Shown here: one piece after another, positions 20,542 through 32,024 of the stretch
Layout of the letters: every line of letters starts with the position of its first letter
How positions within the stretch are numbered: position 1 is the first letter of the stretch
Source of the DNA: Penium margaritaceum
Lineage: Eukaryota > Streptophyta > Zygnematophyceae > Desmidiales > Peniaceae
DNA: 64,000 nucleotides
NCBI GenBank assembly: GCA_023375785.1
Contig: SZWC01000805.1
Coordinates: 220,217 to 284,216 of the forward strand
Reading direction: 5' to 3'
Position numbers and translations under genes: made by a program
The notes under the pieces: generated by a model
Seen by the model: only the letters and a program-made list of their open reading frames with translations
Databases searched by the model: none
What the model was told of the DNA's origin: nothing

Positions 20542-21305
20542 ATGCCCGCGCATGCGCCTATACGCCCAAGCCTGCGCCTACAATGTCCACGCCCGCGCCT
20601 ACAATACCCATGCCTATGCCTACAATTTCCAGGCTGGTGCCTACAACACCCGCTTTTATGCCTACAACACCAACGCCTTTGCGTGCAACACCCATGCCTT
20701 CTCCTACAGCATCCACACATGTGTATACAATGCTAGTGCATGTGCCTACAATGCCCGTGCCTACGCCTACAACTCCCACGCATATGGATACAATGCTTGC
20801 ACTTGTGCCAAAAAAAACGTACACCAACACCTATAATACTTGCGCTTGTGCCTATAACGCCAGCTCCTGTGCCTGCAACGCCCATGTCTGCACCTCAAAC
20901 GCCTATTCGTGTACCTACATTGTCTGCACCTACGCCTGCATTACCCCAGCCTGCACCAACAACGGCCGCGCCTGTGCCTACAATGCAAGTACTTGCACAA
21001 AAAAACACTTGTGCCTACGCCTACAATGCCCGCGCTTGCCCCTCAAATGTCTGCGGTTGCGCCAAAAATGCTTGCACCTACGTCTACAGTGCCTGTGTCT
21101 ACACCTATAATGTGCGTGCTTGCACCTAGAATGCCCACGCCTGCACCTACAACACTCGCGCTTGCATCCACAACGCACATGCCTGCGCCTACAATGCCTG
21201 TGCTTGTACCTGTAACGCCCGCACCTGCGCCTATAATACCCGTGCTTGCGCCTATAATTCCCTTGCATGTGCTTACAACGCCCATGTTTGCGCCTACTGC
21301 TTTGC
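20541..21305. repeat. Second 21-bp minisatellite, unrelated in sequence to the first
   Basis: About 35 copies of a 21-bp unit of the type CCTACAATGCCCGCGCCTGCG lie head to tail, with a few odd-length units (for example around 20810 and 21000, each with a run of A). The three plus frames read heptapeptides such as TPAPTMP and AYNTHAR and the minus frames VGAGVGI-like strings. Such open frames are expected from a 21-bp period, and I see no evidence of a real protein. The array abuts the E3 LTR on its left. Confidence 0.9.
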
Positions 21306-21799
21306 CCTTTTTGGCCATCAGCCGAAGCCACGTCTGACAGCATACATGGAATCACTCCCCAACGCGGTTTACAGTGCACTGTCCCCGCGGGTATGTTCTA
21401 CGTTTTTTGGTTAATCCAAGGCATTGGCACTTTTGATCACATTGTGTCACTGAATCTGGTCAATGGAATTCAGATATTGTCCACCGAATCTGTCTACCCA
21501 CTTAGTTTGTTTGCCTTTGCGTCGGTGGACAATTGATCAAATAATCACAAGAGCATAAGTCATGTATGTCACTCCATTTTGCATAGCATAGTGGATAGCT
21601 CCATAATCAATTGTGCATAACCGAGCAATTGGAGTGAATGAACAATCGAATTAGTCTTCGGTCAATGTTCCCAAGCACACAACCAGCAAACTACCTCCAG
21701 TCACACGACTATTCCCCTAAACATCACCCAAGATATAACGCAACCCGTTACCTTCTTTCGGTGACACATGAACCGCTAGAGCTTGTACCTGCACTACAA
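21306..21799. other. Unassigned 0.5 kb
   Basis: I recognise no gene or repeat here. It lies between the second minisatellite and the 3' LTR of G3 and may be original flanking DNA of either. Confidence 0.4.
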
Positions 21800-22338
21800 C
21801 AATACAACTGGTGATCAGTTGGTTGGTCTCCCTTGGGACAACGCGGCAAAGTGCAAGGAGACCACGCGCACGATGACTCGTGCAGGAGTTGGCGTGTGCT
21901 AAACCCTCCTTTTGCAGGCCGTGGAGCTCCTGTTGGTATCGTTGGTAAGCCCGATGCACCTCAGCCCGCTCTTCTGCTGCTTCCGTGGCCCGACGTCAAA
22001 CGTCACGCTCAACCTCCCGCCAGCTCTCCACATGTCGGGACTCGTCACAAGGAATCATCTGTAGCCTCGGCTGCCACAACTGCTCCATGGCTCGATGGGC
22101 TGGGTCATGCAACCATTGCATTACACCAAAGATAGTGTGAATACCCAGCCAGTGTGTTGCATTACAGCAGTTGCAAATGATGTAGAAGGCCACCAGAGAC
22201 TCTCATGCACCCCTCCTCATCCGGGGCGCCTGCTGCTGCATCGGGAACTGAGGACCCCGCCATGATGGCTGCTTGATGTGCTCCTCCACAAGTGGCCTTC
22301 CCATGCAAGAGCTGGCCTCACACACACTTACACATCCA

Positions 22339-22371
<33 letters not shown>

Positions 22372-23049
22372 TCTTGACTATCTTTCCTATTATGACTTGT
22401 CGTGAGACAAGACAGCGGTCATGCTCAACGGACTGGATTAACTAAGGGGCAACACTCTCTCAATTGAGCTCACAGCCACTGGGATGAAGGCAGAGCTTGC
22501 AAGATGAGCACTCACAAGAATTGAATCAATGGCCAGTGTTGAATGTTTTATGCAAGGCGTCTGGTTCAGGTGTAGAAGCAAGTTTTATAGTGTGTCAGTA
22601 AGTAGGTTCATTGATCACCAACACTGACAACTTCATCAAAATTGTCCGCAGCACATTCTTCTTTGGTCTCCACGTCTTATTCCCTTCTCGCGTCCCTCTC
22701 CATGTGCCTCTCTTGGTTGGTGTGCCCTAGCGTGGCTCACACATCAAACGCCCTTGACGATAAAGCGTCTCCACCTCCGCTCCTCTCCATGAGGTTCGGC
22801 ACGGATTTGTTGCCATCACACAAGCTTTGAGCCATTTCATTTCCTCCCTTGCCAGTCTAGTGGGGCAACAATATCCACCCGAATGCCCTCCTTGCGTCTT
22901 GTGACTTCAAGGGTCCGAACTACACCTGTAAAGATTTCTTTGCCTTGGTCAAATGCTGGTGGATTATCCATCAACGTCTTCCTCCAAAATGTTGACTCTC
23001 GGCGTCCTCTCCTCCCCTCCTCGGGTGGATGAACGAAACACTGTTACCA
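21800..23049 (-). repeat. G3 3' LTR
   Basis: It is homologous to 31430-32759 and 49640-50918. Shared blocks include CAACCTCCCGCCAGCTCTCC (21990s), ACTGCTCCATGG, GCAACCATTGCAT, a (CA)n tract, TCGTGAGAC, GGCTCACACATCAA and GGTGGATGAACGAAACA at the right end. On the minus strand it would start TGGTAACAGTG, where the G2 copies start TGTTAATGATG. The left edge is approximate. It is the most diverged of the three copies. Confidence 0.65.
22321..22371. repeat. (CA)n microsatellite in the G3 LTR
   Basis: A run of CACACA repeats, with a few interruptions on its left side, sits at the same relative place in all three LTR copies, so it is part of the ancestral LTR. Confidence 0.9.
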
Positions 23050-23054
23050 TTGTT

Positions 23055-23068
23055 ATACCCTCCTCCTG
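23055..23068 (-). other. G3 polypurine tract
   Basis: On the minus strand GCAGGAGGAGGGTA lies about five bases before the 3' LTR start. It is the expected plus-strand primer site. Confidence 0.5.
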
Positions 23069-23499
23069 CAAAGCAAGCTAGACATCCCCGTCCATCCGTC
23101 CCTCTTCCCTGTTTTGTTCATCCTACACCTACTCCACTGCTGGATCATCCAACGTCGTCCTCGGTGCCCACTTCCCTGCCCTTGCACAGGTTCCTCCTCC
23201 TTGGCGGCCACTTCCCCCAGCAACATGTACGCCTCTTCCACCCACCTTGTTCTCTATAGAGCATCCAATTATCGGCGGAGTCCTTCTTGCCGCATGCCAT
23301 CATTCCGTACCTAGGGACTCTGACGCGGTGTCGCTTTGCGCCCCCTTTCTTCCATCCCTCTTCAGGACTGCTCCTGCATCTGTCATGCCACTTCCCTTTG
23401 CTTTGCCTATACCCTCATTCTAGCTTCGTCATTCTGTTCATATGGAAGGGAAAAAGGTCCCCGGAGCCACGTCTAGGGGTTGCTGTAGCAACGTGCGCA

Positions 23500-25740
23500 T
23501 TCAAGGTACACCCATGTGTAGCAACTGATGCAAAACCAATTCGAAATGCGGACTAGGTATTTGCATTTGGCACAGGACTCGAGGCACAAGTTTGTACAAT
23601 GGTGGCACTGGTATAAGTCAATGCATTTGCCATGTTGCAACCGTCTTTCCCCACCTTCTTCACATAGTCACTGTGGGCAAAGTACCCACACTTCTTGCTC
23701 CATGGGATCATCCCTTCAAGCTCCTTCGGGAAGGTATGGCAATCCCCTTCCACCGTCCCAGTGTGTGGTTGCATCTAGCAGGTGGTCCAATTATCCAGCC
23801 CGTTCTCATTTAGATTTACCAGGCACCATGTGCTTTCTGTTTACAATATCCGCACTTCCCGATAGGGGCTTCAAGCTCCCTCATACATCCCCAGCATAGA
23901 GTGTCTATTTGAGCGTTGTGCTCCTTCCGGAGTATCACTCCCATCTCTGAGGGGATTTCCTACTTACGCTTTAGGCAAGGAACACAGATCTAGCCAGTCC
24001 ATGGCCCGTCATTCCTGGTGCATGTGCCGCTTATAGCGCATGCATTGTCAAGCAGGGAAGAATGACGTCTTCTCGCACCATGGACATCTCATTTCTCATG
24101 GTGCATTGTTCCCAACCCATTCTCCGCTTGTTCCCACTCTTCCTACGCCTCCCTCTCATACTATAGCAATCCTCGTCCACGTGCTTTGTCCAGCTCCTAC
24201 TCCTGTTACAGCACTCCCCATCCACTTGCTTCCTCTTACTCGTGCTCCTATTATAGCACTTCCCGTCCACCCGCTTCCTCCAGCTCCTACTCGTGTGGCA
24301 GCATTCGTAGGCCACCTACTTCCTCCGGCTCCTGCTCTAGCTCCTACTACTTCCTCTCACGTTCCTGTCAATGTCCTTGGTGACACTCCTCGTGCTCCTC
24401 CATGCGTTGGTGAGGGGTGATGTCCTCATCGCACCAATTTGCGTGACATCAGCTGCCTGCTAGGGGTCATTTTCTGGTCTCGCCATTGTGCCGTTGTTAT
24501 CAGTCGTTGCGTTGGATTGTCATGGTGCTTTTGAGCACCCAGGAGGTACTGCTCATCGGTCGTCTTTAAACCTCTACCCTAGTTGCATCCTGCCCAAAGC
24601 ACTTGGCACCTTACTACATCGTGGGGATTGACTATTGATGGGAGGTGGTGGAAGATAGGGTCGTGCTTGTGACCATTACAGAGGTGGCTATGGGGCCGTT
24701 GGTTGCTGTTTGTCCTTTGACTACACCATTGAGGTGTCATGTGCAGTGTCTGTAATACGATGGTCAGTAATGTCCTACCAACATCAAGCACATCTTTAAC
24801 CCCTAGTGCCTTTGTGGCTAGTAGTGCATCTCAAGTCGCTGACCTTCTGGCCTTGGTAGAACCACGATATTGTGGTGGAGTTGCTCTACCGTGTGAGTGT
24901 CTGCATATGAATGTGGTTTTGCCATCTCTTTTGCCACCTACCTGGCCTTTGCCTCTTGCTGCTTTCTCTGCCGCACATGGGCTTTGATAAAGTATAACTT
25001 CCCCACGCATGTATTGCTGTGGTACCGTACTATCAATAGCACCTCCCCACATTGCCGGTGGGGTTTCTGGTTGTAGCCTTCATACAAGTCACCGGCATTG
25101 CGGTTGCCGCAGTCCGTGTAGTACAAATAATGTCCATCCTCAATGCCTTTGAGATCTCTCCATCTTGTCCCTCCTTCTCCTTAGCAACGTCTCCTTCAAC
25201 TCTACTGCACAAGACGGGGAAAAATTGTACTGCCCTTTGCTACATGAGCTCCTCCTGTCTTCAAATGTGGTGGACGGCCACTTTGCACTTGAAGTAGCAT
25301 TTGTTTTGGGTCTCACTGGCCGGGCGCATGTTTTGCAACACTCTACTTCCGCTATCCCGGGGATTTCAGACACCGGCCCTTTTTGCTCTCACTCCTTACC
25401 TATGTCATGTTCCTCTTCAACCATTGCCCGGAGGGAGGGCTTACAGTGCAGCCCTATTCCTGGGAACACGGCTGCACGTTGTTGCCCCGAAGTCGCGGTG
25501 GAGAGGCGCTTTGCACTCACAACACCACACGACCTCCTGGGGGTCATGTGGTTGACGGCAGGTTTGACACATTTTGATCCAGTACTTGGGTAAAGGTTTC
25601 TTCTTTCTCTTGTCCCCCTTGTCAGCCCTAGCCAACATAATCGGTGCGCATTTATTGCAGCATATTGTCCCCGGCGCGCATGCGCCTTTGGCTCTTGGCA
25701 ACAAGGATGTACTGGATGCCTGCACTTGTACTAGCAAATG
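23500..25740 (-). pseudogene. G3 zinc-finger extension (decayed copy)
   Basis: Several minus-strand frames match the zinc-finger frame of G2 (33178-36110) in the same order. 25737-25441 has a CNKCAPIMLARADKGD block and the finger CQTCRQPHDPQEVVWCCEC followed by KAPLH. 25373-25140 has CCKTCARPV and a CAVELKE end. 25126-24938 has DCGNRNAG and PHRQCGEVL. 23774-23553 has the WSKKCGYFAHSDY block. The spacing CX2C-X10-CX2C-X4-H resembles PHD/C1-type treble-clef fingers. Some ligands kept here are lost in G2 and the reverse, so both are decayed copies of one ancestor. Frames are broken by stops and shifts. The role is unknown; nucleic-acid or chromatin binding is a guess from the fold type. Confidence 0.6.
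24180..24360. repeat. Short 45-bp tandem repeat inside the G3 zinc-finger region
   Basis: About four units around CTTCCTCCAGCTCCTACTCG recur with 45-bp spacing. On the minus strand this gives a 15-residue repeat (RSWRKRVDGKCYN-like in one frame). It lies in the linker between zinc-finger modules. Confidence 0.6.
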
Positions 25741-26518
25741 AGAGCGGTGGCGTCCATTTGCTCACCATAGTTGTTGTAGGTCTCTTGCTCCTCGCGCGGT
25801 GTGCTTGACTTCTTCTCCACAATGTTTTTCCACAAAAGGAGTCTCTCTATGTTCTCCCTGTATCTTTCCTCATCACTATCCTCCTCCGTGTTTTACCCTT
25901 GGAGTTCTGCATAGAACTCGTACATCCTGAAGTCGTGCATGAGTTATAGATTGGCATCGTAATAGTCAGGGTGCATCCTTGCCCCAAAACATCTACACGA
26001 CACTTATTCTCCCTCTTTGACTACCTCCTCACATGTTACGCATGGCCCGGGGATGCCCTCCGATTCTCCTTTGTTTTGATCTTGACCCTCCATCTTCATA
26101 CTCAGCTTGAGTTCTTTTCCTTGCTATTCATCTTTGTCTTGCCATGTTTCTCCCTGCATTGTTTCCTGCCATCCGCGCTCCCGCTGCCTTTCCTAACGCA
26201 AGCTTGTTGGCCACAGGGACCTGTTGTCACGTGGTAGTGGTTATTGTCCCGGGACGTGGGCATGCAAAGGGCTAAGGTTTCCTACAAGACTGGTGGACCC
26301 GCATCTACTTGAAGGGCCGCCACCACCTGTTCCCTTCCTGTTTTCCATTGGGATTAGCCTCCTTTGATGCCTTCCTTATCCCTTGCTGCGACCCAATCAA
26401 CGCTGGCTGCCGTGGGACCTTTCCTATACGACCAGGTGAAATTTCACCAAGCACTGTCATCCCCATACTCTGCACTCCCAATCCTTGTGTAGGTGGTGCA
26501 GGCCCAATACACGCTGTA
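25741..26518 (-). other. G3 linker between A/P repeat and zinc fingers
   Basis: It aligns loosely with 36110-36400 of G2, for example a CTCAGCTTGAG block and a CGCTCCCGCTGCC block followed by GGCCACAGGGA. I recognise no domain. It ends at the CCATA target site of E4. Confidence 0.45.
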
Positions 26519-26523
26519 CCATA

Positions 26524-27504
26524 TGTCGGAATCTTGATCAACACTCACACGGCTTAACCCGGTTCACCTCTGTCTCCCTTGCATCATCCAACTCTCCCCT
26601 AGAGACCCACTTAGCAGAACATGAAAAAGCCAGTCCGGTCCCGGTTCACCTCCCGAGTCCTGGCACCCGAATAGCTCAGATGGCATGACCAATCAGACTT
26701 CTCTGGTCTGACCATCCAACCGTCCGAACCCACCACGACCAACGCCAACGGACCTCGAATGCCATGTAACGTCTGGAAACATGTGCGGACAGTAGTCTTG
26801 CTCCTTGGTCCGTTTTCCCTGGCTACAACCAAAGCTCGGCAAAAGAAGCACGTCCTCCACTTAACCTGTGAGGACTCTTAAGAGCACAAGGTCGTGAGAA
26901 GCCGCACCGCATTGCCGCACAGTGCACACAGAAAAGAAGCAGCAGTAGCACAATGGCGGCTCCGGCCTCACATCTCGCACGGCCCACCCTAATGGGCGTA
27001 CGCACTCGTACTCTAGCTCTAGGACTAGCTAGACATATCCAGTACTAATAGTAGTAGGACCCCTGTATTCTATTACCTCAGTCAATTCCTCCACCAATCA
27101 TTCATTCGCCGCCTTTATCAGTTCATCCTCTTACCTTCCTTCCGTTGCCATTGCTTGCCATCCTTGGCTAAGTCACTCTCATCCTTCGTTGCCTGCCATA
27201 AACTTGTCACTCCTCCGCTTTGCTCCTTAACACCCGCACCTCTCCATGGAAGCGCGTCCAACTCCACAGTGCCTGTGCCTGATGTCACTGTGCCCACACA
27301 TCATCACGACTTGCACATTGACATTAAAAGCTACTGGACTGTACATTGGTTCCTGTGGTGCTCATCTCTCATACCTGCATATCCTCAGTTCTCCTACCTG
27401 CATGACGTCAGGAAGTTGTCAGCCTTCCGCAGCTTTGTCAATGCTTCCACCATCTCCTCACGTGCATGTGTAACTTACCGAAAGGTCACTGCATTTTCCT
27501 GAAA
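26524..27504 (+). repeat. E4 5' LTR
   Basis: It aligns end to end with 29166-30152. Shared blocks include ACTCACACGGCT, ACATGAAAAAGCCAGTCCGG, CCACCACGACCAACGCCAAC and TCTAGCTCTA(G/A)GACTAG. It ends TTTTCCTGAAA directly before the primer-binding site. Confidence 0.88.
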
Positions 27505-27516
27505 TGGTATCAGAGC
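27505..27516 (+). other. E4 primer-binding site
   Basis: TGGTATCAGAGC is the standard initiator-Met-type primer site of plant LTR elements and abuts the LTR end. Confidence 0.88.
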
Positions 27517-29148
27517 GTAGTGAAAGATTCCAAGCGCAATATCATTCTCCATCCGCTGCCTACTTCTCCTGACACCCAATGTACCAAGTGGAGTCGCGCC
27601 TCCTCTGATCAATCCTTCCCCGCATTTTCCTCCAACACTACGCACATGGTTTGCCCCTGCGCCCAGTTCCGCACTTGTTTTGGCAACCACGGATGCGTAT
27701 GGGCACGTCAATATAACAAGGACAAGTGCCCCAAGACCATTATTCCTCAACTACCGCTATCGTGATATCCTCTTGCTGCTGAGATCATGTTCACCTTGGA
27801 ATGCACTTATTCTCCGATAGAAGTCCTTCCTCCTTTCCGGGATAACTACATGGACTACTGCCACGATGACTACTTGTATCCCAGTAATCTGTTCTCCTCG
27901 CCACGCGTCCTGAGTTGAAACCTCTCTTCACCTTGCGGATGGAATGGGTCTTCTCCTGCAAAGAACTAGACAAGCTTGTGCATCTCAACTACGGTACCTC
28001 CCTTGACACTTCCTCTTTGCAACAAACCAGCACTCCCTCTACAGTCACACAACCATCACCGTAGGTCAAGTCTGTCTCCACCAACAAACCAGCATCACTC
28101 CCAATCTCATCACCTCTTGTCGCTGAGAACATAGCTTGCTTCATCCCGCCTCCAAAACGCATGGAGCTGCCCACCAATGTCTCAGCCTTGGCTCCACTTA
28201 CTCCCTCCAATGCTTATGACTCCAAGGTTTCCTGTGAGAAACCAGCACTCTTCGGCGCACTCATTTCAACATCTGCTGACAGACTTCTTTCTACGCCTTC
28301 ATCCGCTCTGCCAAATCATCCTATTAACATCTTCTCGGCAAGAGTACTAGCTCAACCTCGTACCCGAGTTGTTCCTCGTGGCTTCTCTGCGCCTACACCC
28401 CCTCTCTAAGCACCGCAAGCTAACATAATCAACACAATTGCTTCTGTTGATTCCCCCGTATCAACAAACATTCCCTCGTACAGTCAGTCAACATCTCATC
28501 TTCCTTCGTAGTCATCTGATGCTCCCGCAGAGTCCAAACTTACAGTAACTGCAACCTCGGCAACTTCACCCGTGCTACTGCTAGCCCATGTGCTGTCTAC
28601 AGGACCCTCAAGCTCAGCCTTTCCTCTGACTCAGCTTTCATCCTTCTGCACACAGCCTCTCAACTCTTCTCCCACCTGCTACCATGAACTCTCTGCATTG
28701 TTGGCATGCCTGCTGCCAGCATCATATTCTCTGTCGATGTTACTTCAGTCTTTTCTCCTTTCTCCAGCTCTTCAAAGCACCTCGCCTCCGCCTCAACCTT
28801 CACCGCTCTCTAACTCTATCACAACTCCAAGCTAGTGTTACTAGCCTCTTTTTCTCCCTCTGATCTCACCTCTGACTCAACTCTTCCCTCACACCTGCAC
28901 ATACGGGCTCAAACAGCATCAATGCATGACCTCACTCCACCAGCTGCTTCTCTCTCTCTCCTAAAGTTTCTTTGGATCATGCAGAAGGATTCAAACCTCC
29001 AATCCTTTGATGAACCACCCAGCAGCAGCCCTTCCCATCTTCTCCTCGAAACGCAACGTGCTGCCACTCAATCTCCTCATCCTCTCTGGGCGTCTGAAAA
29101 GCAACAAGCCTCCCTCCTTGGCTTCTCTCTTGTGAGTCGTGTGATCTT
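27517..29148 (+). other. E4 interior, no gene seen
   Basis: The region is Ser/Thr/Pro-rich in all plus frames with no gag, protease, RT or integrase motif. The longest frame (28161-28409) has no recognisable domain. It probably represents a deleted or replaced gag-pol region. Confidence 0.5.
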
Positions 29149-29165
29149 GGCGGGGGGGAGGGGGC
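29149..29165 (+). other. E4 polypurine tract
   Basis: GGCGGGGGGGAGGGGGC directly precedes the TGTCAAAATC start of the 3' LTR. Confidence 0.8.
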
Positions 29166-30152
29166 TGTCAAAATCTTGATCAAGACTCACACGGCTCAAC
29201 TGGGTTCACCTCTGTGTCCTTGGCAGCATCCAACTCTCCCCTGAACACCCACTCAGTCGAACATGAAAAAGCCAGTCCGGTCCAGGTTGAGCTCTCGATT
29301 CTTACTGCTTGAACAACTCAGATGGCATGACTAATCAGACTTCTCCGATCTGACCATCCGACTTTTCAAACCCACCACGACCAACGCCAACGGACCTCCA
29401 ATGCCATGTGAATTCCGAGACGATATGCGGACATGAATCTTGCTCCCTAATCCATTCTTTGTGGCTACAACCAAGGCTGGGTGGAAGACGCATGTCCTCC
29501 ACTCAACTTGTGAGGACTCCTAATAGCATAAGATCGTGCGAAGCCGTATCGCACTGCCGCACCGTGCAGACACTGAAGCAGCAGCAGTAGCATTAGCACA
29601 AAAGCGGCTTCGGCTTCACATCTTGCACCGCCCGTCCTAATGGGCTTACGCACCAGCACTCTAGCTCTAAGACTAGGTAGACCCATCCGGTACTAATAGC
29701 AGTAGGACCCTTGTATTCTATTCCCTTATTTGATTCTTCCGCCAATCATTCATTCATTGCCTTTATCAGTTCATCCTCTTATCTTCGTGACTTTGCCGTT
29801 GCCTGCCATCCTTTGCTAAGTCAATCTCATCCTTCGTTGCCAGCCATCAACTTGTTACTCGTCCGCTTCGCTCCGTTGCGTCTGCACCGCTCCACTCAAG
29901 CTCGTCAAGCTCCGCAGTGCGCATGCCTGATATCACTGTGCCCACACATCGTCACAACTTGCACCTTGACATTGTAAACTAATGGACTGTATCTTGGTTA
30001 TAGTGGTGCTCATCTCTCATATCAGCATATGCTTAGTTCTCCTGCCTGCATGACGTTAGTAAGCCATCAGCCTTCCGTAACTTGTCCGATGCGTCCGCCT
30101 TCTCCTCGCCTGCATGTCTAACTTACCTGAAGCTCATTGCATTTTCGTGATA
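29166..30152 (+). repeat. E4 3' LTR
   Basis: This is the second LTR copy, ending TTTTCGTGATA before the second CCATA. Differences from the 5' copy are scattered at clearly more than the E1 LTR level, so E4 is older than E1. Confidence 0.88.
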
Positions 30153-30157
30153 CCATA

Positions 30158-30883
30158 GGCACTTGCCAGTGCAAGGGGCACCGCCTCTCGTCCTAGTTGC
30201 TCCATTGTTACTGCTGCTGGTGGCGCTCGTGCATCAAAAGTTGCGTTTGGTGTAGCTACTACAATGTACATCGCCTCATGTTCGTGCTGTCGTGACGGTG
30301 TTGCTGGTGGAGCATTGTGCCAAGCAAAATGTTGCAATGGACAGCACCTCTCGTTCTGATGTCCTAATGCTACTGGTTGTGCTCTTGCCTTAGGCGTCGC
30401 GCCGGGTGCAATTGTTGTAACAGGCAGCAATTCCTGTCCTTGGTATCCTCTTGTTGCTACTCGCGATGCTAGGGTTTTGGACATATTGCCACGTGTAGCT
30501 GCTGCAATGTGTAGCGCCTCCTATATTTTCTGTCCTGCTATTGTTGCTAGTGGTGGTTATGGCTGGGGCGTTGGGGGTTGTGCCGGGTGCAGCTGCTTTA
30601 ATGGGAAGCCCCTCCTACTCTTGTTCTCCAACTGTTGCTGCTGGTGGTGCTGGCGCCTCAGGCGCCGCGCCAGATGCACCTGCTAAGATGTGTAGCACTT
30701 TCTGCTCCCATTGTCCTCCTGTTGCTACTGGTGGAGCTCGCGCCTTCAGCGCCCTGCCAGGTGTAGCTGCTCAAATGGACAATACCTCCTGTCCTTGCTA
30801 TCCTATTATCACTGTTGGTTGTACGGGTGCCTTTGGCATTGCGTTGGTTGCGACTGCAATAATGGGCAGCGCCTCGGAATCTG
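30158..30883 (-). repeat. 87-bp A/P-coding minisatellite, G3 left part
   Basis: About eight units of the 87-bp repeat occur, recognised by GGCAGCACCTCCTGTCC-like anchors and GCGCCGGGTGCAGCTGC-like blocks. On the minus strand it reads stretches such as SGAAPEAPAPPAATVGEQE. It is the continuation of 50919-51980 across the G2 insertion. Confidence 0.75.
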
Positions 30884-31429
30884 GTCTTACAACAGGCAGG
30901 GATCCGCTCTTGGTTGCGGTTTGCACTTCACTACTCCCGCAACTCCTCTCCCTTTCTTGTCCTATGTCACTTTTTTACTCCGCACGTTCCAACCACATTC
31001 TCATCAAGTGGAAGACTTCACCCTTTCTCACCTCCTAGTTACTCGACGGATCATTCACCGAATGAATGCTACAGATATCACGTGTATTCCTCTTCTTGAT
31101 TAACCCACACTTCTTCCGCCTCAATTACACAGGTATTGGGATGATCAACGTGGTTATCCTAGCTATTATGTTCATTAACACCTAATCACTGACGGTCAAT
31201 CATCCACAGGACAACCCGACATTTACTGAGTGAATCTTTTCCAACAGCACAAAGGGGGCGATTCAAGCAGTTAACGTAATTGCATTCAATAAAGGAAACA
31301 TAGACACGATCTGTACCTCTTGTCTACACACGCACTGATTACAGTACATGTCATCAGGCAGAATACGCAAACCATAGGCTTCTTGCACCGATGGATCATA
31401 GGCCAAAGCCGGCTCTCGCGTGAGCACAG
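30884..31429. other. Unassigned 0.55 kb between G3 repeat and G2 LTR
   Basis: This stretch is neither A/P repeat nor clearly LTR, and I cannot align it with the corresponding flank of the other LTR copies. A CACAAAGGGGGCGATTC purine run (31250-31266) resembles a plus-strand polypurine tract and may come from another decayed LTR element. Confidence 0.3.
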
Positions 31430-31456
31430 TACAGTTCGCACCGCCTTGGTTGTTTG

Positions 31457-31490
31457 CCCGTGGAGCGGTTGGACAGGACCGCTCCACGGG
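31457..31490. other. Perfect 13-bp inverted repeat in the G2 3' LTR
   Basis: CCCGTGGAGCGGT and ACCGCTCCACGGG are exact reverse complements around an 8-base loop. The homologous site in the 5' LTR (near 49665) keeps the left arm's CCCGTGGAGCG but not the right arm. Confidence 0.85.
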
Positions 31491-31965
31491 TCTGCTCCCG
31501 TAGACCGTCAACGTGTGCACAACCACGAGAATTGGCACACGCCAAGTCTTCCCCTCGTAAGCTGAAGAGCTCTTGTCAATACCGCTGATAGGCTCGGAAC
31601 GCCTTGACTTGTTCTTGAGTTACTTGTGCGGCACGCCGTCCGACGTTACGCGCAACCTCCTGCCAACTCTCCACGGGACAAGGCTCGTCGTCATAAGGAG
31701 GTATCTGCAACCACGGTTGCCAGAACTGCTCCACGGCCCCACCAGCTTGATGGTACCACCATTACATCACTCAGAAGACCGTTTGCGCTCCGAGCCAATT
31801 GGGCACACTGCAACAGCTGTAGATGGCATAGAAGGTCAACAGAGAGTCTCGAACGGCTCTGATTGAGCTTGGCGGCAGGAGTTCCTGTGGAAACTCAGAA
31901 CCACGCCATGATTTTTCGTGACATGCTCTTAAAAAAGCTGCCTTCCCATAAGGGGATGGCTGTAC

Positions 31966-32024
31966 ACACGCGCGCGTGCACACACACACACACACACGCA
32001 CACATACACACACACACACACACT
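31966..32024. repeat. (CA)n microsatellite in the G2 3' LTR
   Basis: A CA/CG dinucleotide run is present at the same place as in the other two LTR copies. Confidence 0.88.

Larger units (their letters stand above)
26524..30152 (+). mobile_element. E4: plus-strand LTR element inserted in G3
   Basis: Direct repeats at 26524-27504 and 29166-30152 (981 and 987 bp) begin TGTCGGAATCTTGATC and TGTCAAAATCTTGATC. CCATA is duplicated exactly on both sides (26519-26523 and 30153-30157). A textbook primer-binding site TGGTATCAGAGC follows the first LTR, and a purine run GGCGGGGGGGAGGGGGC precedes the second. The interior is only 1.66 kb and encodes no recognisable protein, so the element is non-autonomous. 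A fragment near 27640-27670 (CATGGTTTGCCCCTGCGCCC) resembles the internal repeat of the E3 family. Confidence 0.88.

Noticed and set aside
20433-21379. Frames of 90-225 codons rich in PTPAPT or VGAGVG
   Set aside because: By-product of the second 21-bp minisatellite; open in several frames at once, with no start context or domain.
21306-21799. Possible host exon or tRNA gene
   Set aside because: No open frame of note, no splice-bounded coding signature and no tRNA cloverleaf boxes that I could identify.
22321-22371. Possible promoter or Z-DNA function of the (CA)n tract
   Set aside because: It is a shared LTR microsatellite present in all three copies; no evidence of function beyond that.
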